A stretch of DNA of 64,000 nt, taken from assembly GCA_020284085.1 (NCBI GenBank), contig JACEVL010000109.1, forward strand, positions 186,001-250,000. The letters are read 5' to 3'. Position 1 is the stretch's first letter. Every line of letters begins with the position of its first letter. Both the position numbers and the translations under genes were made by a program. The notes under the pieces are model-generated. The model was not told where the DNA came from and searched no databases. It saw only the letters and a list, made by a program, of their open reading frames with translations. Positions 1-13,368 of this stretch are shown piece after piece. The stretch is from Aporrectodea caliginosa (taxonomy: Eukaryota > Annelida > Clitellata > Crassiclitellata > Lumbricidae).

Positions 1-250
1 GTGCAAACCCATCACAAACATGTGTTCGTTTGCGATTTCACAGCCCATGGATTGTAATTTAATTGTAATTACAATTGTAATTGTAATTGATTGTATTTCT
101 AATTGTAATAGTAATTGTAACTGTAATTGAACATTTGTATAGCGCCACTCAGAGATTCAGAGGCGCTCCCGACCCAGGGCTCTAACAAATAAGATAAGGC
201 GCGAAACAGAGGAAGAGAAAGGCTGAGGAGCTCAAGACGCAATTCAGGAA
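1..250 (-). mobile_element. LINE 3' end with simple-repeat tail
   Basis: Read on the minus strand, a segment with GGAGCGCCTCTGA and a GGCGCTATACAAAT-like core (about 130-175) runs into an AATTAC/AATTGT simple repeat (52-125). The same arrangement occurs near 39.9 kb and 55.07 kb. In other copies in this window the same core follows LINE C-terminal coding sequence (for example 12.0 kb and 42.3 kb), so I read it as the 3' terminus of a non-LTR retrotransposon. No RT coding remains here. Confidence 0.45.
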
Positions 251-1140
251 GATGGTTCTACAAGTAGAGGGGCCGACATAAGCAAAGCTTCTGGATTGAG
301 CAGTTGCACCACGCATGCGAGGGACAACCAGAAGCCCTCTGGCGGCAGAGCGCAGAGCAGAGCGACCAGAGCGATCTATGTCTTGTGCAGTATTGTAAAG
401 GCGCTATAGAAGTCTTTAAGATTAGATTTGTTTTTATGTCTCCAGGTAGCAATTACTCCTAAATTAATTATTTCCTTCCTATCTTTTGCGGCTGAATTTC
501 ACCGCCCATGCATGGAGCAATTATTTCTCTTACAATGAAATTGTTAGACTATTTTTGAAGCTTTAGTACCGCTTTCGAGATTTAATAAAGACGTAGGCCT
601 ATGGTCTTAATTTGTGATGCCTTAGCAGTGCCTAATGCTCTACTATTATGAAGTTTCAGTAAATGGTACACATAAAAGATCACAACAATCCCTAAATTGA
701 TATAATAGTCTACATCAAACTAAAATAATAAAGTATTAATAGAAGTAGCAGCAGCAGTAGAAATAACAACAAAAACAACAATAACAATAATAATATCTAA
801 TAATAATGGTAATCTCAAAGCATGAAATCTTTATAAGTTGGTCGAAACAAATAACAGAATTAAGCTGAGATAATGGAAATGTATTGCAGAGACACTTCGT
901 GGCAAATGCTCTTGCAGAGAAGCAGCAGAGATAGACTAAGAACAGCGCTTGACGTGCAGAAGACAGAGTCAACGAATATATCACAAAGACCTAATTATAA
1001 TCCGATAATTATGCTACAAAGAAAGTAGACGATGAAGACTTAAATCGTGGATATTTTCGTCGCTGGATTTCTGATGTCCCTCTAGAGTCTATAGGTGAAG
1101 AACACCGAAGAAGAAACTGAAAAGTGGCGCCTTAATCTAG
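250..1140. other. Unassigned AT-rich sequence
   Basis: No coding region was recognised. The stretch contains a GGCGCTATAGAAG motif at about 399, related to the LINE 3' core, and a degenerate GTA/AAC/AAT trinucleotide tract at about 740-805. Reading frames here are short and have no recognisable motif. Confidence 0.4.
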
Positions 1141-1148
1141 TGTAAGAT

Positions 1149-1490
1149 AATGCAATGTATGTAATGCAATGTAGGCAATGCAATGCAATAATGCAATGCA
1201 ACGCAATGCAATGTAATGTAATGTAATGTAATGTAATGTGATGTGATGTGATGTGATGTGATGTGATGTGATGTATGTGATGTGATGTAATGGAATGGAA
1301 TGGAATGTTAATGTAATGTAATGTGAATGTAGTGTAATGGAATGGAATGGAATGGAATGGAATGGAATGGAATGGAATGTGATGTAATGTAATGTGATGT
1401 AGTGCGATGTAATGTGATGTGATCTAATGTAATGTAATGTTACGCAATGTGATGTAATGTGATGCCATGTAGTGTAGTGTAGTGTAATGA
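1149..1490. repeat. ATGCA/ATGTA/ATGGA pentanucleotide minisatellite
   Basis: About 340 bp of five-base units (AATGC, AATGT, GATGT, AATGG) in homogenised blocks, including runs of GATGT near 1238-1275 and AATGG near 1337-1375. The internal block structure suggests local slippage expansions of different variants. Confidence 0.85.
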
Positions 1491-1499
1491 GAATCTCCG

Positions 1500-3590
1500 A
1501 AATGTCTCAGCGCCACACAAAAGCCACATAAGGGAGACCAGCTGTTAATCGGCGCTATATAAAATCAAGTTCGAGCCAGATTGTTTGGTCCGTTTCGGTG
1601 CCAGGTCAGAATCCGGGGGGGTGTACGATGAACTTGCTGGACTCTTAAAACTCTTAAGAGATCAGGTTTCATATTGTGGTCAGGATTTGAGATATTTCAA
1701 GAGTTTCACTCCAGTAGGTCGTCTAGCAAATTCGCTCGTAAAATGTGTACTTCGACCACACATTAAGATGAGAGGATCAGACGGCAAGAGCATGCAAGCA
1801 CTGGCCTCTCATATTAATATGTTTATAGTCTGTATGTTTATTATTTCTGGCATCCATTCTGATCTTCTGCTCATCGTGCCCAAGTGTTAACCATTCACTT
1901 AAACCCCTCCCAGTAACTTACTGTAGACTTATATAATAATTACATAGACAACACATCAATTGTACATATATATATATATTTATATATATATATATATATA
2001 ATATATATATATTAATATAATTATAGTCTGTATGTTTATTATATCTCAGTGTTGCATGACACTGACCTGGATTTATTATCGATCTCTTTAGTCATGACGC
2101 GCACGCACAACGACACACTCCAAAAACTGCCCGCGGGACAATGTACAGATCCTGTGCATTCTGCTGGAGCAGCTTATAAGACCCCATCACTTGAGGGCCC
2201 TTGAGACATGCTACTGGAACGGGCACAATAAAAATGTTTCATTACACTACGCTGGGAATTTCTCTTCATCTTTTCAAGAGTCCTCATTAGACGCTCGTCC
2301 CTGTGTTCCTATATGTCCCTGTTTCTCTGTGTCCCTATTGTCTCTGTGTTATTGTGGCTCTGTTTCTGCGTGTCTCTATTGTCTCTGTCTGCCTGTTTGT
2401 CTCTCGTCTGTTCCCACGCATAATAGCCGCTTCCCCAGCCAGCGACGTCAGCAAAGTGTCTCAGCGACTGTGGCGATATAAATTTATGATTAATAATGGT
2501 AATAATAACAACATTTCCATGCGTGTGCGCATATACATCTAATTAATTAAATGTATTGCAAAAATCCATAAAACTGGCCCAGGCACACAACATAAATCTC
2601 TTATATACACAACGGCACGGCGACAATGAGCCTCCCGCAGCTTCTCAATAACTATAAGCCCTTCCACGAGTGCAGAAGATACGCCGCATTTTATATACGT
2701 CGCACGGCGCACTTACGCCGCTGCAGTCCGCCCGCAGCACGTATGAGAGCGACGGCAGAACCGTTATAGATCAACGGTGCATAATATGTTTAGAAAATTA
2801 GACGAAGAATTAATGCAGACTTCCTGCATGATGTAGCAAGCACGCATATCTTGCAGTACTCACAAAGTGTCTGCCACTAATGTGTCCTATGGTCTCATGG
2901 TCGCTGCAGCTTTAGCTATTAGGAAACTCGTACTAATGTGGCCTGACATTAAGGAACACTGTGAGCTTAGTTGTTGGCCACAGTGGCTAAGTTTATGGAC
3001 AAAAAAACATCTGGTAGAGAGAACGTTTTTACAGTTATTGCTCTTCAGTGACATCCCATGTAGGGCTGTAGGCTCTGTTAATTAATAAATATAGAAATGA
3101 GACTATGAACAGCATTACTCTGGTTTGAAGACTCCTCGAATAACTCGCTTAATAATAATAATGAAAATTAATATGAAGTCAGTTGGTATACTTTTTATTA
3201 CAACATGCAGACAAATGTTTCGGACATTTTATGATCATAAATGTTATGTTCGATGTTCCTGCCATCTTGACCCTCAGCAAACTGTCAGATTGTCTGTTAG
3301 ATTACCTAAAAGATGTGCACACTATTGTAATATTATATAGTCTGTGATAAGGTCAGATGTCGTTGGAAAACATCGCTCACATACACATCTTGCCTGGAAA
3401 ATCATCAGACAATTGTAGTGAACCAAAGTCACACAGTTTTGTAGCTTTGTCTGATTGATCAAATGGAAACACTAGCATTCGTCTGCAGCAGACTGTGAGC
3501 CAACGGTCGATGTCCTGTACACTAGAAACCGACGCCATGCACCTTTTGAGTACTACTGCTTCTACAGCTACTACGACTGCCACAACCATT
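1500..3590. other. Unassigned region with short simple repeats
   Basis: No gene was recognised. It contains a GGCGCTATATAAAA motif at 1551 (LINE 3' core), a TA tract at 1967-2015 and a CTGT/CTCT-rich tract at 2296-2410. Open frames here follow low-complexity composition and have no domain signature. Confidence 0.4.
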
Positions 3591-3614
3591 AGACCCTACC
3601 ACTACTGCTACAAC

Positions 3615-4395
<781 letters not shown>

Positions 4396-4424
4396 TGATT
4401 ATATGAATTTGAAATTCCTAACAA

Positions 4425-5235
4425 TAGACGTGTTTCATAATTAAAATGACGTGACAGTAGATTTTTATTCTCTAAATTTAAAATTACTTACATTCGAAGT
4501 GACATAACAATAAAAGGCCTACAAATAATAGACGTGTCTCATAATAGAAATCACGAAAAAACAGGCCTTGATTCTCTAAGTTTAAACTTAATAACAATGG
4601 ACTTTTTCACAATTGAAGTAACGTAACAAAGGCATTGATTCTCAAAATCTAAAGCGTGTTTAACAATTGAAATGACGTAGAAATGGATCTTTATTCTCTA
4701 AATTTAAACTTAATAACAGTAGAGTTTTTCATTATTGAGTGACGTAACAAAGGCTTTTATTATTCTAAATCTAAATTACTGATAATATAATAAACGTGGT
4801 TCACAATTGAAATGACGTAACAATAGACCTTTATTCCCTAAATTGAAATTTAATAATTGAAGTGACGTAACGTAGGCTTTTATCCTCTAAATCCATAACT
4901 AGGAATAATAGGTGTGCTTCTAAGTTGAAGAGACATAGCAATAGGTCTTTGTTCTTAAACTAACACTAAATAACAATAGACGTATTTCATAATAAAAGTG
5001 ACGCAACAATAGGTTTTATACTCTAAATTTAAAATTACAGGGAATAGAAGTTGCTTCGTTATTGAAGACAGGATCCTACAATATTATGCGTTTATTCTTA
5101 ACACTTTCAATTTTTAATACCAGACGTTTTCATAATGACGTAACAATACTGTTTATTCTTGTTCACAATTTTCGTAATTGAAATGACGAAACAATGGATC
5201 GTATTCTCTAGATTTTAAATTATTAATGGATATTT
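4425..5235. repeat. Decayed tandem array, unit about 50-75 bp
   Basis: A motif with the consensus TTTCATAATTGAAATGACG followed by TAACAATAG, then TTTATTCTCTAAATTTAAA, recurs about a dozen times with spacings near 50-75 bp (for example near 4428, 4531, 4599, 4651, 4719, 4792, 4852, 4910, 4979, 5046 and 5122). Units are strongly diverged, so the array is old. One more unit appears beyond the LINE at about 7148-7185, which indicates the LINE inserted into the array. Confidence 0.75.
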
Positions 5236-5239
5236 TTTC

Positions 5240-5315
5240 CATTTCATTTCATTTTATTTATTGACACATTTGTGAACCAATATACAAACATAGAAACAGC
5301 AAACCAATATATTCA
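5240..5315 (-). mobile_element. Truncated LINE 3' end next to the main LINE
   Basis: A second LINE-type terminus (ATTTCATTTCATTTTATTTA then TTGACAC on the plus strand) directly abuts the 3' tail of the larger LINE. Both have a pentameric ATTC-rich tail and a TTTATT core. It seems to be a short 5'-truncated relative cut by the later insertion. Confidence 0.4.
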
Positions 5316-7142
5316 ATTCAATTCAATTTGTTTATTGGTCCCAATAACACAAAGACACAAAACAAATAATATTTAACAGTAATTAAACATAAAGCATAAT
5401 CATTTAATATGCAATTATCACAGCATACATAAGGGAGCAATAGGCTTACCCGAAGGGAATAATCCCGCTGAGTGGGGGCCTATTTACAAAATAATATCAA
5501 TGAGTCTTAGTAGTGACAAATACTTAACACAGTGGCAGTAGCTTGGGAGCCCAGAAATAACAGCGTTGAGGTAGCTTCCCTCCGCCTTAGGGTAAAACAA
5601 AAGACAATAAAACCAAAAAAGACCAAAAAAGAACTGAACAAATGCAATGCTATTTAACATTTCTTATTTAACAATTTTTTATTGTGTGTGCACGGATTTG
5701 GATTTTAAATGAGGCTAGACTCATGGCCGCACGAACACATTCTGGTATGCTATTCCATATGAGGGGACCCTGGTATTTGATAGAAAACTGTCGGGTATTT
5801 GTTCTGGCAAAGATGCTTATGTAGACTCTTTTATTTCGAATGGCCCTGTCAAGTAAGTTTGGTTTGAAGTAGGCCGAGAAAGCTTGTGGGAGGAGGTTAT
5901 TATCATACTGGTACATAAATATACTAGTTTGAAGAAATTTAATCTGAGATATTTTCAGGAGGTTAAGTTGCAAGTACAGTGGGTCAGTGTGGGTGTTGAT
6001 AGGAGATTTGGTAATAATTCTTATAGCTTTTTTCTGTAGTATGTTTAGTTTTAGTAAGTGAGTGTCATATGTAGATGTCCAGACAAAATTACAATAGTTT
6101 AAATAAGGATGTATAAGTGTAAAATATAGATTTTTGAGTATGTGTGTTGGAAGCAGATAGGATATCCTGCGAATTATTCCAGTGTTTTTAGAGATTTTTT
6201 TAGCAATTTCGGCAATATGTATGTCCCACTTTAAGTGTTGGTCAATGTAAACCCCTAGGAATTTGGATGAAGAGACTTGAGGAATTAACTTATTTTCAAT
6301 TGTCAGAGCATTGTCAGGAGTTGGAACAGGTTTATTGTTAGACCTGAAGATGATGTAATTTGTTTTAGATAGGTTAAGGGAGAGTTTGTTGGCTTTAAAC
6401 CAGTCATTAGCTAGTTCTAGGTCATTATTTGCTATTTTAATTAATTGGTCATATGAGGCATGTGAGTAGAAGGCATTGGAGTCATCTGCAAAGAGAATGT
6501 AATGAAGAAGAGATGCAGAATTGGGAAGATCATTGATGTATATTAAAAAGAGTAGAGGCCCAAGTATTGAGCCTTGAGGAACCCCAAAGACTATGTTTTG
6601 AAAACTTGATAGTTTGCCATTACAAGAAACTTGCTGGCGTCGGTTATTTAGGTAGCTTGAAAACCATGCAAGTGCAACTCCTCTGATTCCATAAGTTTCA
6701 AGTTTATATAACAAGATTTTATGGTCAACCGTATCGAATGCTTTGGCTAGGTCGAGAAAAATTCCAATGGAATATTCATTGTTATCCATGGCTTGAGAGA
6801 TTTTATCCTGAATATCAATTAGTGACATATATGTCGAATGCCCTGGCTGAAAGCCATGTTGGAAGGGGTAAAGGATTTCAGATTGGCTAATAAAAGAGTA
6901 CAGCCTGTCATACATAACCCTCTCAAACAACTTGGAAAAAAAGGTAATATAGAGATAGGTCTGAAGTTAGAAACCTCATTTTTATTTCCTTGTTTATAAA
7001 TCGGTATTACTTTAGCTAATTTAATATATGCAAACAATAAATAGACAAACATAGACTCAGTAAAGAAAATTTTAACAAATCATTGGAACGCAGGCAACAA
7101 CGGGGTCCCAGAAGGGATAAGAATCCCGCTAAGAGGAGGGAC
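5316..7142 (-). mobile_element. 5'-truncated CR1/jockey-like LINE
   Basis: A minus-strand non-LTR retrotransposon. Its 3' end is the ATTCA-repeat tail at about 5316-5330, followed upstream by a 3' UTR and then the RT reading frame. It lacks an endonuclease domain, so it is 5'-truncated, as is usual for target-primed insertions. It lies inside the decayed tandem array (4425-5235 and about 7148). A segment at about 7100-7142 resembles the LINE 3' UTR near 5445-5480 (both contain GAAGGGA then AATCCCGCT), so this end may hold a second fragment. Exact ends and target duplication could not be fixed. Confidence 0.75.
5668..7052 (-). pseudogene. LINE reverse transcriptase, one frame break
   Basis: RNA-directed DNA polymerase of a non-LTR retrotransposon. 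In the 420-residue main frame (5668-6930) the fingers/palm motifs appear in order: FQHGFQPGHST (residues 23-33), FLDLAKAFDTVDH with a catalytic Asp (58-70), GVPQGSILGPLLF (116-128) and FADD (147-150, the YxDD-type active site). A C-terminal region ending near IWNSIPECVR follows. The upstream part, with LAKVIPIYKQGNKNE and NFRPISILP, lies in another frame (6819-7052). The two join at a run of seven T on the coding strand (6936-6942); one more T would restore continuity. No methionine start or endonuclease domain is present. Family placement (CR1/L2/jockey-like) is from motif recognition only. Confidence 0.85.
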
Positions 7143-7554
7143 CCCAAAAATGTTTCATAATTGATGTAACAATAGGAATTTATTCTCACATGACGCTCTG
7201 GTTCTGATAAGATACACTTAAAAACCTCACCTCTGGTTACCTCTCCACAGGGCTTTCACTGAAACTAGCACACTGCTCAAAGAGTGTAGCAACCAAGGCC
7301 AAGAATGCACACCAAAGGTGCAGAGACTAGGCCTAGGGTACAGCGACCCAGACCAAGGCTATACACCAAGGGCGCAGCGACAAAGGGCAAAGATTTCACT
7401 GCACACTAATGGATTAGCGAACAATGCAAGGTGTCTATACGATCAGGACGAACCACAAAAACATTCAATCCAGGTGTAACCCGTTTCGAAGTTCAGTTGC
7501 AGTTTGACCCATCAACACCATTTCTGGTCTAGGCCTCCTTCCCATCCATACTTA

Positions 7555-7804
7555 TGCAATTTCTGGCCATGCTCAAGGGATTTCTCGTTAATGATTGGTT
7601 AATAGAAATTCATTGTTTAACCGAACGGCTGACATAAGGAGACACTACTGTATGATGGTCAGAACTTGTGTAGACATCTTTGGCCGGTAACGAAGCACAC
7701 GAAAATAAAAATAGTGCTTTCACCTGGGCCCCATAAGGTTAAACAATGAATTTTTATTAACCAATCATGTACGAGAAATCTCTTGAGCGTGTCCGAAAAT
7801 TGCA
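7555..7804. repeat. Inverted repeat (hairpin) in tandem unit 1
   Basis: Left arm 7555-7622 and right arm 7737-7804 are reverse complements with few mismatches (68 bp each), with a loop of about 114 bp. The arms include TGATTGGTTAATAGAAATTC and its complement. Equivalent hairpins lie in unit 2 (about 8397-8645) and unit 3 (about 9357-9605). Such structure is typical of a foldback MITE captured in a tandem repeat. Confidence 0.75.
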
Positions 7805-8396
7805 TATGGCATGGCGCCATGCATTGGTAATCCTAAGGAAACTCACTTTGGTCGAATGGTTTCAAAAGCCAATGGGACATCAGCTGGATGTATTTAGCAT
7901 CTCTCCTGGCTTCACCCAGTTCAGCAGCTACTTCCGCCTAGTAACAGGTTGTGGCCAGAAAAGAGTGTCTGCAACTGTGAAGTCCCAGGTCAAGCAACGA
8001 CCCGAGCGCCACGGAATCTGACTTAGGCCGACTGGTCTTTAACCCTACGACCTTGACAAACCCGGGGTTCTTTAACCGCCAGGGCCAAGGGTCAAGCGAT
8101 CAAGGTCAAGGTTGCAAACAACAAAGACTGTAGCAACCAAGGCCAAGAATGCACAGGAAGAATGCAGAGACTAAGTCTAGGGTACAGCGACCCAGACCAA
8201 GGCTATACACCAAGGGCGCGGCGACAAAGGGCAAAGATTTCACTGCACACTAATGGATTAGCGAACAATGCAAGGTGTCTATACGATCAGGACGAACCAC
8301 AAAAACATTCAATCCAGGTGTAACCCGTTTCGAAGTTCAGTTGCAGTTTGACCCATCAACACCATTTCTGGTCTAGGCCTCCTTCCCATCCATACT

Positions 8397-8646
8397 TATG
8401 CAATTTCTGGCCATGCTCAAGGGATTTCTCGTTAATCATTGGTTAATAGAAATTCATTGTTTAACCGAACGGCTGACATAAGGAGACACTACTGTATGAT
8501 GGCCAGAACTAGTGTAGACATCTTTGGCTGGCAACGAAGCACACGAAAATAAAAATAATGCTTTCACCTGGGCCCCATAAGGTTAAACAATGAATTTTTA
8601 TTAACCAATCATGTACGAGAAATCTCTTGAGCGTGTCCGAAAATTG
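8397..8646. repeat. Inverted repeat (hairpin) in tandem unit 2
   Basis: The same structure as in unit 1: arms near 8397-8464 and 8579-8646 around a loop of about 114 bp, with only scattered substitutions from the first copy. Confidence 0.7.
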
Positions 8647-9356
8647 CATATGGCATGGCGCCATGCTTTGGTTATCCTACGGAAACTCACTTTGGTCCAA
8701 TGGTTTCAAAAGCCAATGGGACATCAGCTGGATGTATTTAGCATCTCTCCTGGCTTCACCCAGTTCAGCAGCTACTTTCCCCTAGTAACAGGTTGTGGCC
8801 AGAAAAGAGTGTCTGCAACTGTGAAGTCCCAGGTCAAGCAATGACCCGAGCGCCACGGAATCTGACTTAGGCCGACTGGTCTTTAACCCTACGACCTTGA
8901 CAAACCCGGGGATCTTTAACCGCCCGACTGAATGAAGTCGCTGCATTATTCATTGTTATTATTATTATTATAGTTATTTAATTTTAATTCATTTTTTCAT
9001 TGACCAAGGCCAAGGTGCACACCAATGGTGTAACGACCAGGGCCAAGGGTCAAGCGATCAAGGTCAAGGTTGCAAACAACAAAGAGTGTAGCAACCAAGG
9101 CCAAGAATGCACAGCAAGGGTGCAGAGACTAGGCCTAGGGTACAGCGACCCAGACCAAGGCTATACACCAAGGGCGCAGCGACAAAGGGCAAAGATTTCA
9201 CTGCACACTAATGGATTAGCGAACAATGCAAGGTGTCTATACGATCAGGACGAACCACAAAAACATTCAATCCAGGTGTAACCCGTTTCGAAGTTCAGTT
9301 GCAGTTTGACCCATCAACACCATTTCTGGTCTAGGCCTCCTTCCCATCCATACTTA

Positions 9357-9605
9357 TGCAATTTCTGGCCATGCTCAAGGGATTTCTCGTTAATCATTGG
9401 TTAATAGAAATTCATTGTTTAACAGAACGTCTGACATAAGGAGACACTACTGTATGATGGTCAGAACTTGTGTAGACATCTTTGGCTGGCAACGAAGCAC
9501 ACGAAAATAAAAATAATGCTTTCACCTGGGCCCCATAAGGTTACACAATGAATTTTTATTAACCAATCATTAACGATAATTTCCTTGAGCGTGGCCGAAA
9601 ATTGC
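9357..9605. repeat. Inverted repeat (hairpin) in tandem unit 3
   Basis: Arms near 9357-9424 and 9539-9605 repeat the hairpin of units 1 and 2. The right arm is more diverged (TTAACGATAATTTCCTTGAG). Unit 4 retains only the left arm (about 10386-10453). Confidence 0.7.
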
Positions 9606-10564
9606 ATGTGGCATGGCACCATGCCTTGGTAATCCTAAGGAAACTCACTTTGGTCGAATGGTTTCAAAAGCCAATGGGACATCAGCTGGATGTATTTAGC
9701 ATCTCTCCTGGCTTCACCCAGATCAGCAGCTACTTCCACCTAGTAAGAGGTTGTGGGCTTGTGGCCAGAAAAGAGTGTCTGCAACTGTGAAGTCCCAGGT
9801 CAAGCAACGACCGGAGCGCCAAGGAATCTGACTTAGACCGACTGGTCTTTAACAATCCGACCTTGACACACCCGGGGTTCTTCAACCGCACGACTGAATG
9901 AAGCCCCTGCATAATTTAATTGTTATCATTATTATTATTTTTATTATTTTTATTATTTTTATTATAATTATTATAATTATTATTATTATTCTAATTATTT
10001 TATTTTATTTCATTTTTTTATTGACCAAGGCCAAGATGCACACCAATGGTGCAACGACCAGGGCCAAGGGTCAAGCGATCAAGGTCAAGGTTGCAGACAA
10101 AGAATAGCAAGTACTAGCAACCAAGGCCAAGAATGCACACCAAGGGTGCAGAGACTAGGCCTTGGGCACAACGTATAGGCCTAGGCTATACACCAAAGGC
10201 ACAGCGACAAAGGGCAAAGATTTCACTGCACACTAATGGATTAGCGAACAATGCAAGGTGTCTATACGATCAAGACGAACCACAAAAACATTCAATCCAG
10301 GTGTAACCCGTTTTGAAGTTCAGTTGCAATTTGTCCCATCAACACCATTTCTGGTCTAGGCCTCCATCCCATCCCCATACTTTTGCAATTTCTGGCCATG
10401 CTCAAGGGAGTTCTCGTCAATGATTGGTTAATGGAAATTCACTGCTTAACCGAACGACTGACATCAGGAGACGTACCACATGATGGTCAGAACTTGTGTA
10501 GGCATTATTGGCTGGTAACAAAGCACACGGTAATAAAAATGATGCTTTCACCTGGACCCCATAA

Positions 10565-11990
10565 GATTCCGATATGGCATGTTTTATTAATAACTATTAT
10601 TAAGGAAACCCACTTTCGTGAGATAACACTATTCTGTAAATTCGTGACGTTTTCATATGAACTTTCCGACGTCATAGGCATTTGAATGTTGATTATGTTC
10701 AGTCATTGCTAGCGGTGGAAAGACAATCTTTCTATGATATTTTGCACAATGACAATAGTATATATGATGTCATTTATATTTATTTCCCATAATTCTTTAA
10801 GATTACAGAGAACAATGGTTCGTATTTACAATTGGAGTTTTAATATTTGTATAGCTCCTCTAGAAGAGACAACTTCAGAGGCTTTCTGTGAGCTAGACAA
10901 TAAGTATGATGTTTAAATAATGCCATTAATAACTTGACTTTTATCAGTTAGCAAAGCAATGCACAGACAATTGGAACAGTCACCAGTGATCGAGGGGTCC
11001 ACGCACACACGTAGTTGCCATACAACTGATTGGTTTTATTTTGAGACAGACGTTAAAGTTGGATCGAATAGATGGTGTCATCTCCAACAAAAAGTACTGT
11101 TTAGCTCTGCAGCATAGCCTATATTATTAATATGAATGGAGAGTGCAATAACAAGGATCTTGAGATCGGTAACCCGGTCAATCCCAGCAAATGGCGTCAT
11201 TGTGACATCAGTTCGGTAATGTTATGATAATTTTACACGACTTGCTAGTATTTAAACGTAAGTTCAGTGCCAGATTAAGTCATAAGCCAAATGAGTCATG
11301 TCTTAGGGCCCCGCATCCGGAGAAATTAAATCCGGAGAAATTAAATCATATTGTTGTAGCAAATTCCTAATTTTGTATCAATTTAAAATAATTTTGCGCT
11401 TTACCATGAAACGTTTTTCAGCGCTAGTAAGTTTTAGTTACTACTTACTTACTGAATACTTAGGCATATATCATAGTCAGAGACTCACACTCACAGTCTG
11501 TACAGGCCATCTACGGCAGACGTAAAAGATCAAAACCGAAACTCTAATATTTCTCACTCTTTGTCGACCATAATATTGACACATTGTTTACTCGGCGACC
11601 GAGGGCAAGCGGGTGAAATTTCAGAAATTACCTAATTTATTATAACGGAACATAATAACATTAGCATTATTATATGCTATTAGCATAGGCCTACATTCTG
11701 AAAAGTGAACCGTCAGTGACATTTACATGTATATTTTCGTTCGAAATGACACTTTACATAATAATAGGCTGGCGCAGAGTATCTCTGAGTAGATATCTTG
11801 AAGAGGCGCTATATAAATTTTCATAATGTATGAGCGAATGAATAATGTAGTGGTCATATCCAAGTGGGTATCAAATAGAAAGAAAAACTTTTGAAAGAAA
11901 AAGAAGGACGTGATCGACATCTCCATAAACTACATGGTTTTTTAAAGCGCTGCCTTTGCAAGCAACAACCTGTGCAATAAGTGCATTGAG
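10565..11990. other. Dispersed repeat copies, no gene seen
   Basis: The segment 10935-11000 (TCAGTTAGCAAAGCAATGCAC then CACCAGTGATCGAG) is a diverged copy of sequence at about 14465-14530 and 14770-14850. The part at about 11700-11820 is related to the reverse complement of about 14385-14460 and carries GGCGCTATATAAAT at 11805. This is a moderately repeated family, probably LINE 3' sequence. No coding potential was found. Confidence 0.45.
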
Positions 11991-12185
11991 TCTCGTTCCT
12001 TTGCTTCAATTGGCCCCTCTCTTTGGAATGCACTTTTCTCCTGTTCGCTCTACAATTCTTCTTCCTTCGGTTGTCTCCAAACCTGCTTTTTGTGGGGGCT
12101 TGTGCACTGCATGGGAGCGCTTCTGAACGGTTCATCCTACTAGAGGCGCTTTACAAATGCTCCAATACAATACAATATAAAACAG
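11990..12185 (+). mobile_element. LINE 3' fragment (RT C-terminus and tail)
   Basis: Frame 1 reads SFASIGPSLWNALF, the conserved C-terminal block of CR1/L2-type RTs (GPxLWNxLP). It is followed by a stop, GGCGCTTTACAAAT at about 12135 and a CAATA-repeat tail (about 12155-12180). This copy links the widespread GGCGCTATATAAAT motif to LINE 3' ends. Confidence 0.6.
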
Positions 12186-12682
12186 CCTCGTTTCAAAACG
12201 AACTGTGAATTTTCCGTGGCTATATACAGTGATAAAAAATCCTTACCGTCCGACCGTCGCCCTCCTCCTTTATCCAGGCTTGGGACTGGCACTGCCAAAG
12301 TGCGAGCAGTGGCGGAGTTAGGCTTACTGGACGTACATGTAGCCGTATGCATACTGTATACAAAGGACATGAGTTCGTGCAGTATTAGTGTGCACTGTAT
12401 ACAGACAATCTAATCTAGTGACTTCTATAGCGCCTTTATCATAAATGCATAAAGCATCGATCGATGGCCGCTTCAAGCAAATCGAAGCCAACATCAAAAT
12501 CCATTAGAGAAGCCTCGTCGATCAAGACAGGTCGATATAATTTTATAGACATATATAATTATACATATATATATATATACATATATTTATGTCCATACGT
12601 CCGCTTTACTTGCTATTCAGATAGAATGATCCAGATCACTTGGTCTCTGTCTCTGTCTGTCTCTGTCTCTGTCTCTGTCCAT

Positions 12683-12783
<101 letters not shown>

Positions 12784-13206
12784 TACATATTCGTATTTCT
12801 GCGACCTTTTACGACCGTCTGCTTTTTGTAGCAGGGATTCGTAGCATGGCATAAAAATTCCAAAAGAAATAGCATGGCAATGGAATGTAGTAGAACAGAA
12901 CTAATGGTTCTCATCTGCATGCTAACGCACTTAACTCGGCCATTTTGTCCTACTATGTAAATATGAAATTGCAATAAAGACTGAGTAGAAAGATCGTATA
13001 TATATATATATATATATAATAATAGCTTATAAATAGGTTCATATAACTAGTACTACCTGCGGGACGAGGTGCTCATGCGAAGACGCATTGTGTTTAAGAT
13101 CTTTGTGTTGATGCGTATGTACAGTATACCTGCATTGGGTCTAGGACATTTCCCCCCGGACATTTCCCTCGAAGTTGGACTGATGAAAATAATAATCTCT
13201 TGAAGA

Positions 13207-13255
13207 GGCGCCATATAAATATGCACTTACAAATTAAAGAATTACAATTACAACA
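13207..13255 (+). mobile_element. LINE 3' terminus (GGCGCCATATAAAT) with ATTACA tail
   Basis: The GGCGCCATATAAAT core at 13207 is followed by an ACAATTACAA-rich tail. The upstream part (13140-13200, GACATTTCC then GAAGTTGGACTGA) is related to 21627-21690. A compact 3' end without coding sequence. Confidence 0.4.
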
Positions 13256-13368
13256 GTGCAGACACTCATAAGTTATCACTTACCACCAATACTATAGGAT
13301 TTTTGAAAGACTGTTTATGTAAATTATTAATTGTCCACCTTCATAGCATTATCATCTAATATAAAAAC

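Larger units (their letters stand above)
7290..10560. repeat. Tandem array of four 0.84-1.03 kb units
   Basis: The landmark CCAAGGCCAAGAATGCAC recurs at about 7293, 8137, 9095 and 10121, giving periods of about 844, 958 and 1026 bp. Units share long near-identical stretches (ACACTAATGGATTAGCGAAC, then ACCAATGGGACATCAGCTGG-like sequence). The last two have an extra AT-rich segment (about 8940-9000 and 9910-10020) absent from the first two. Short GGCCAAGG subrepeats are frequent. Small frames repeated in each unit are shared by position only and are not supported as genes. The fourth unit loses its second half after about 10565. Confidence 0.85.

Noticed and set aside
7767..9790. Repeated 60-90 codon frames in the tandem units
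   Set aside because: Their recurrence follows the tandem repeat and the frames differ in length by private changes; no domain is visible.
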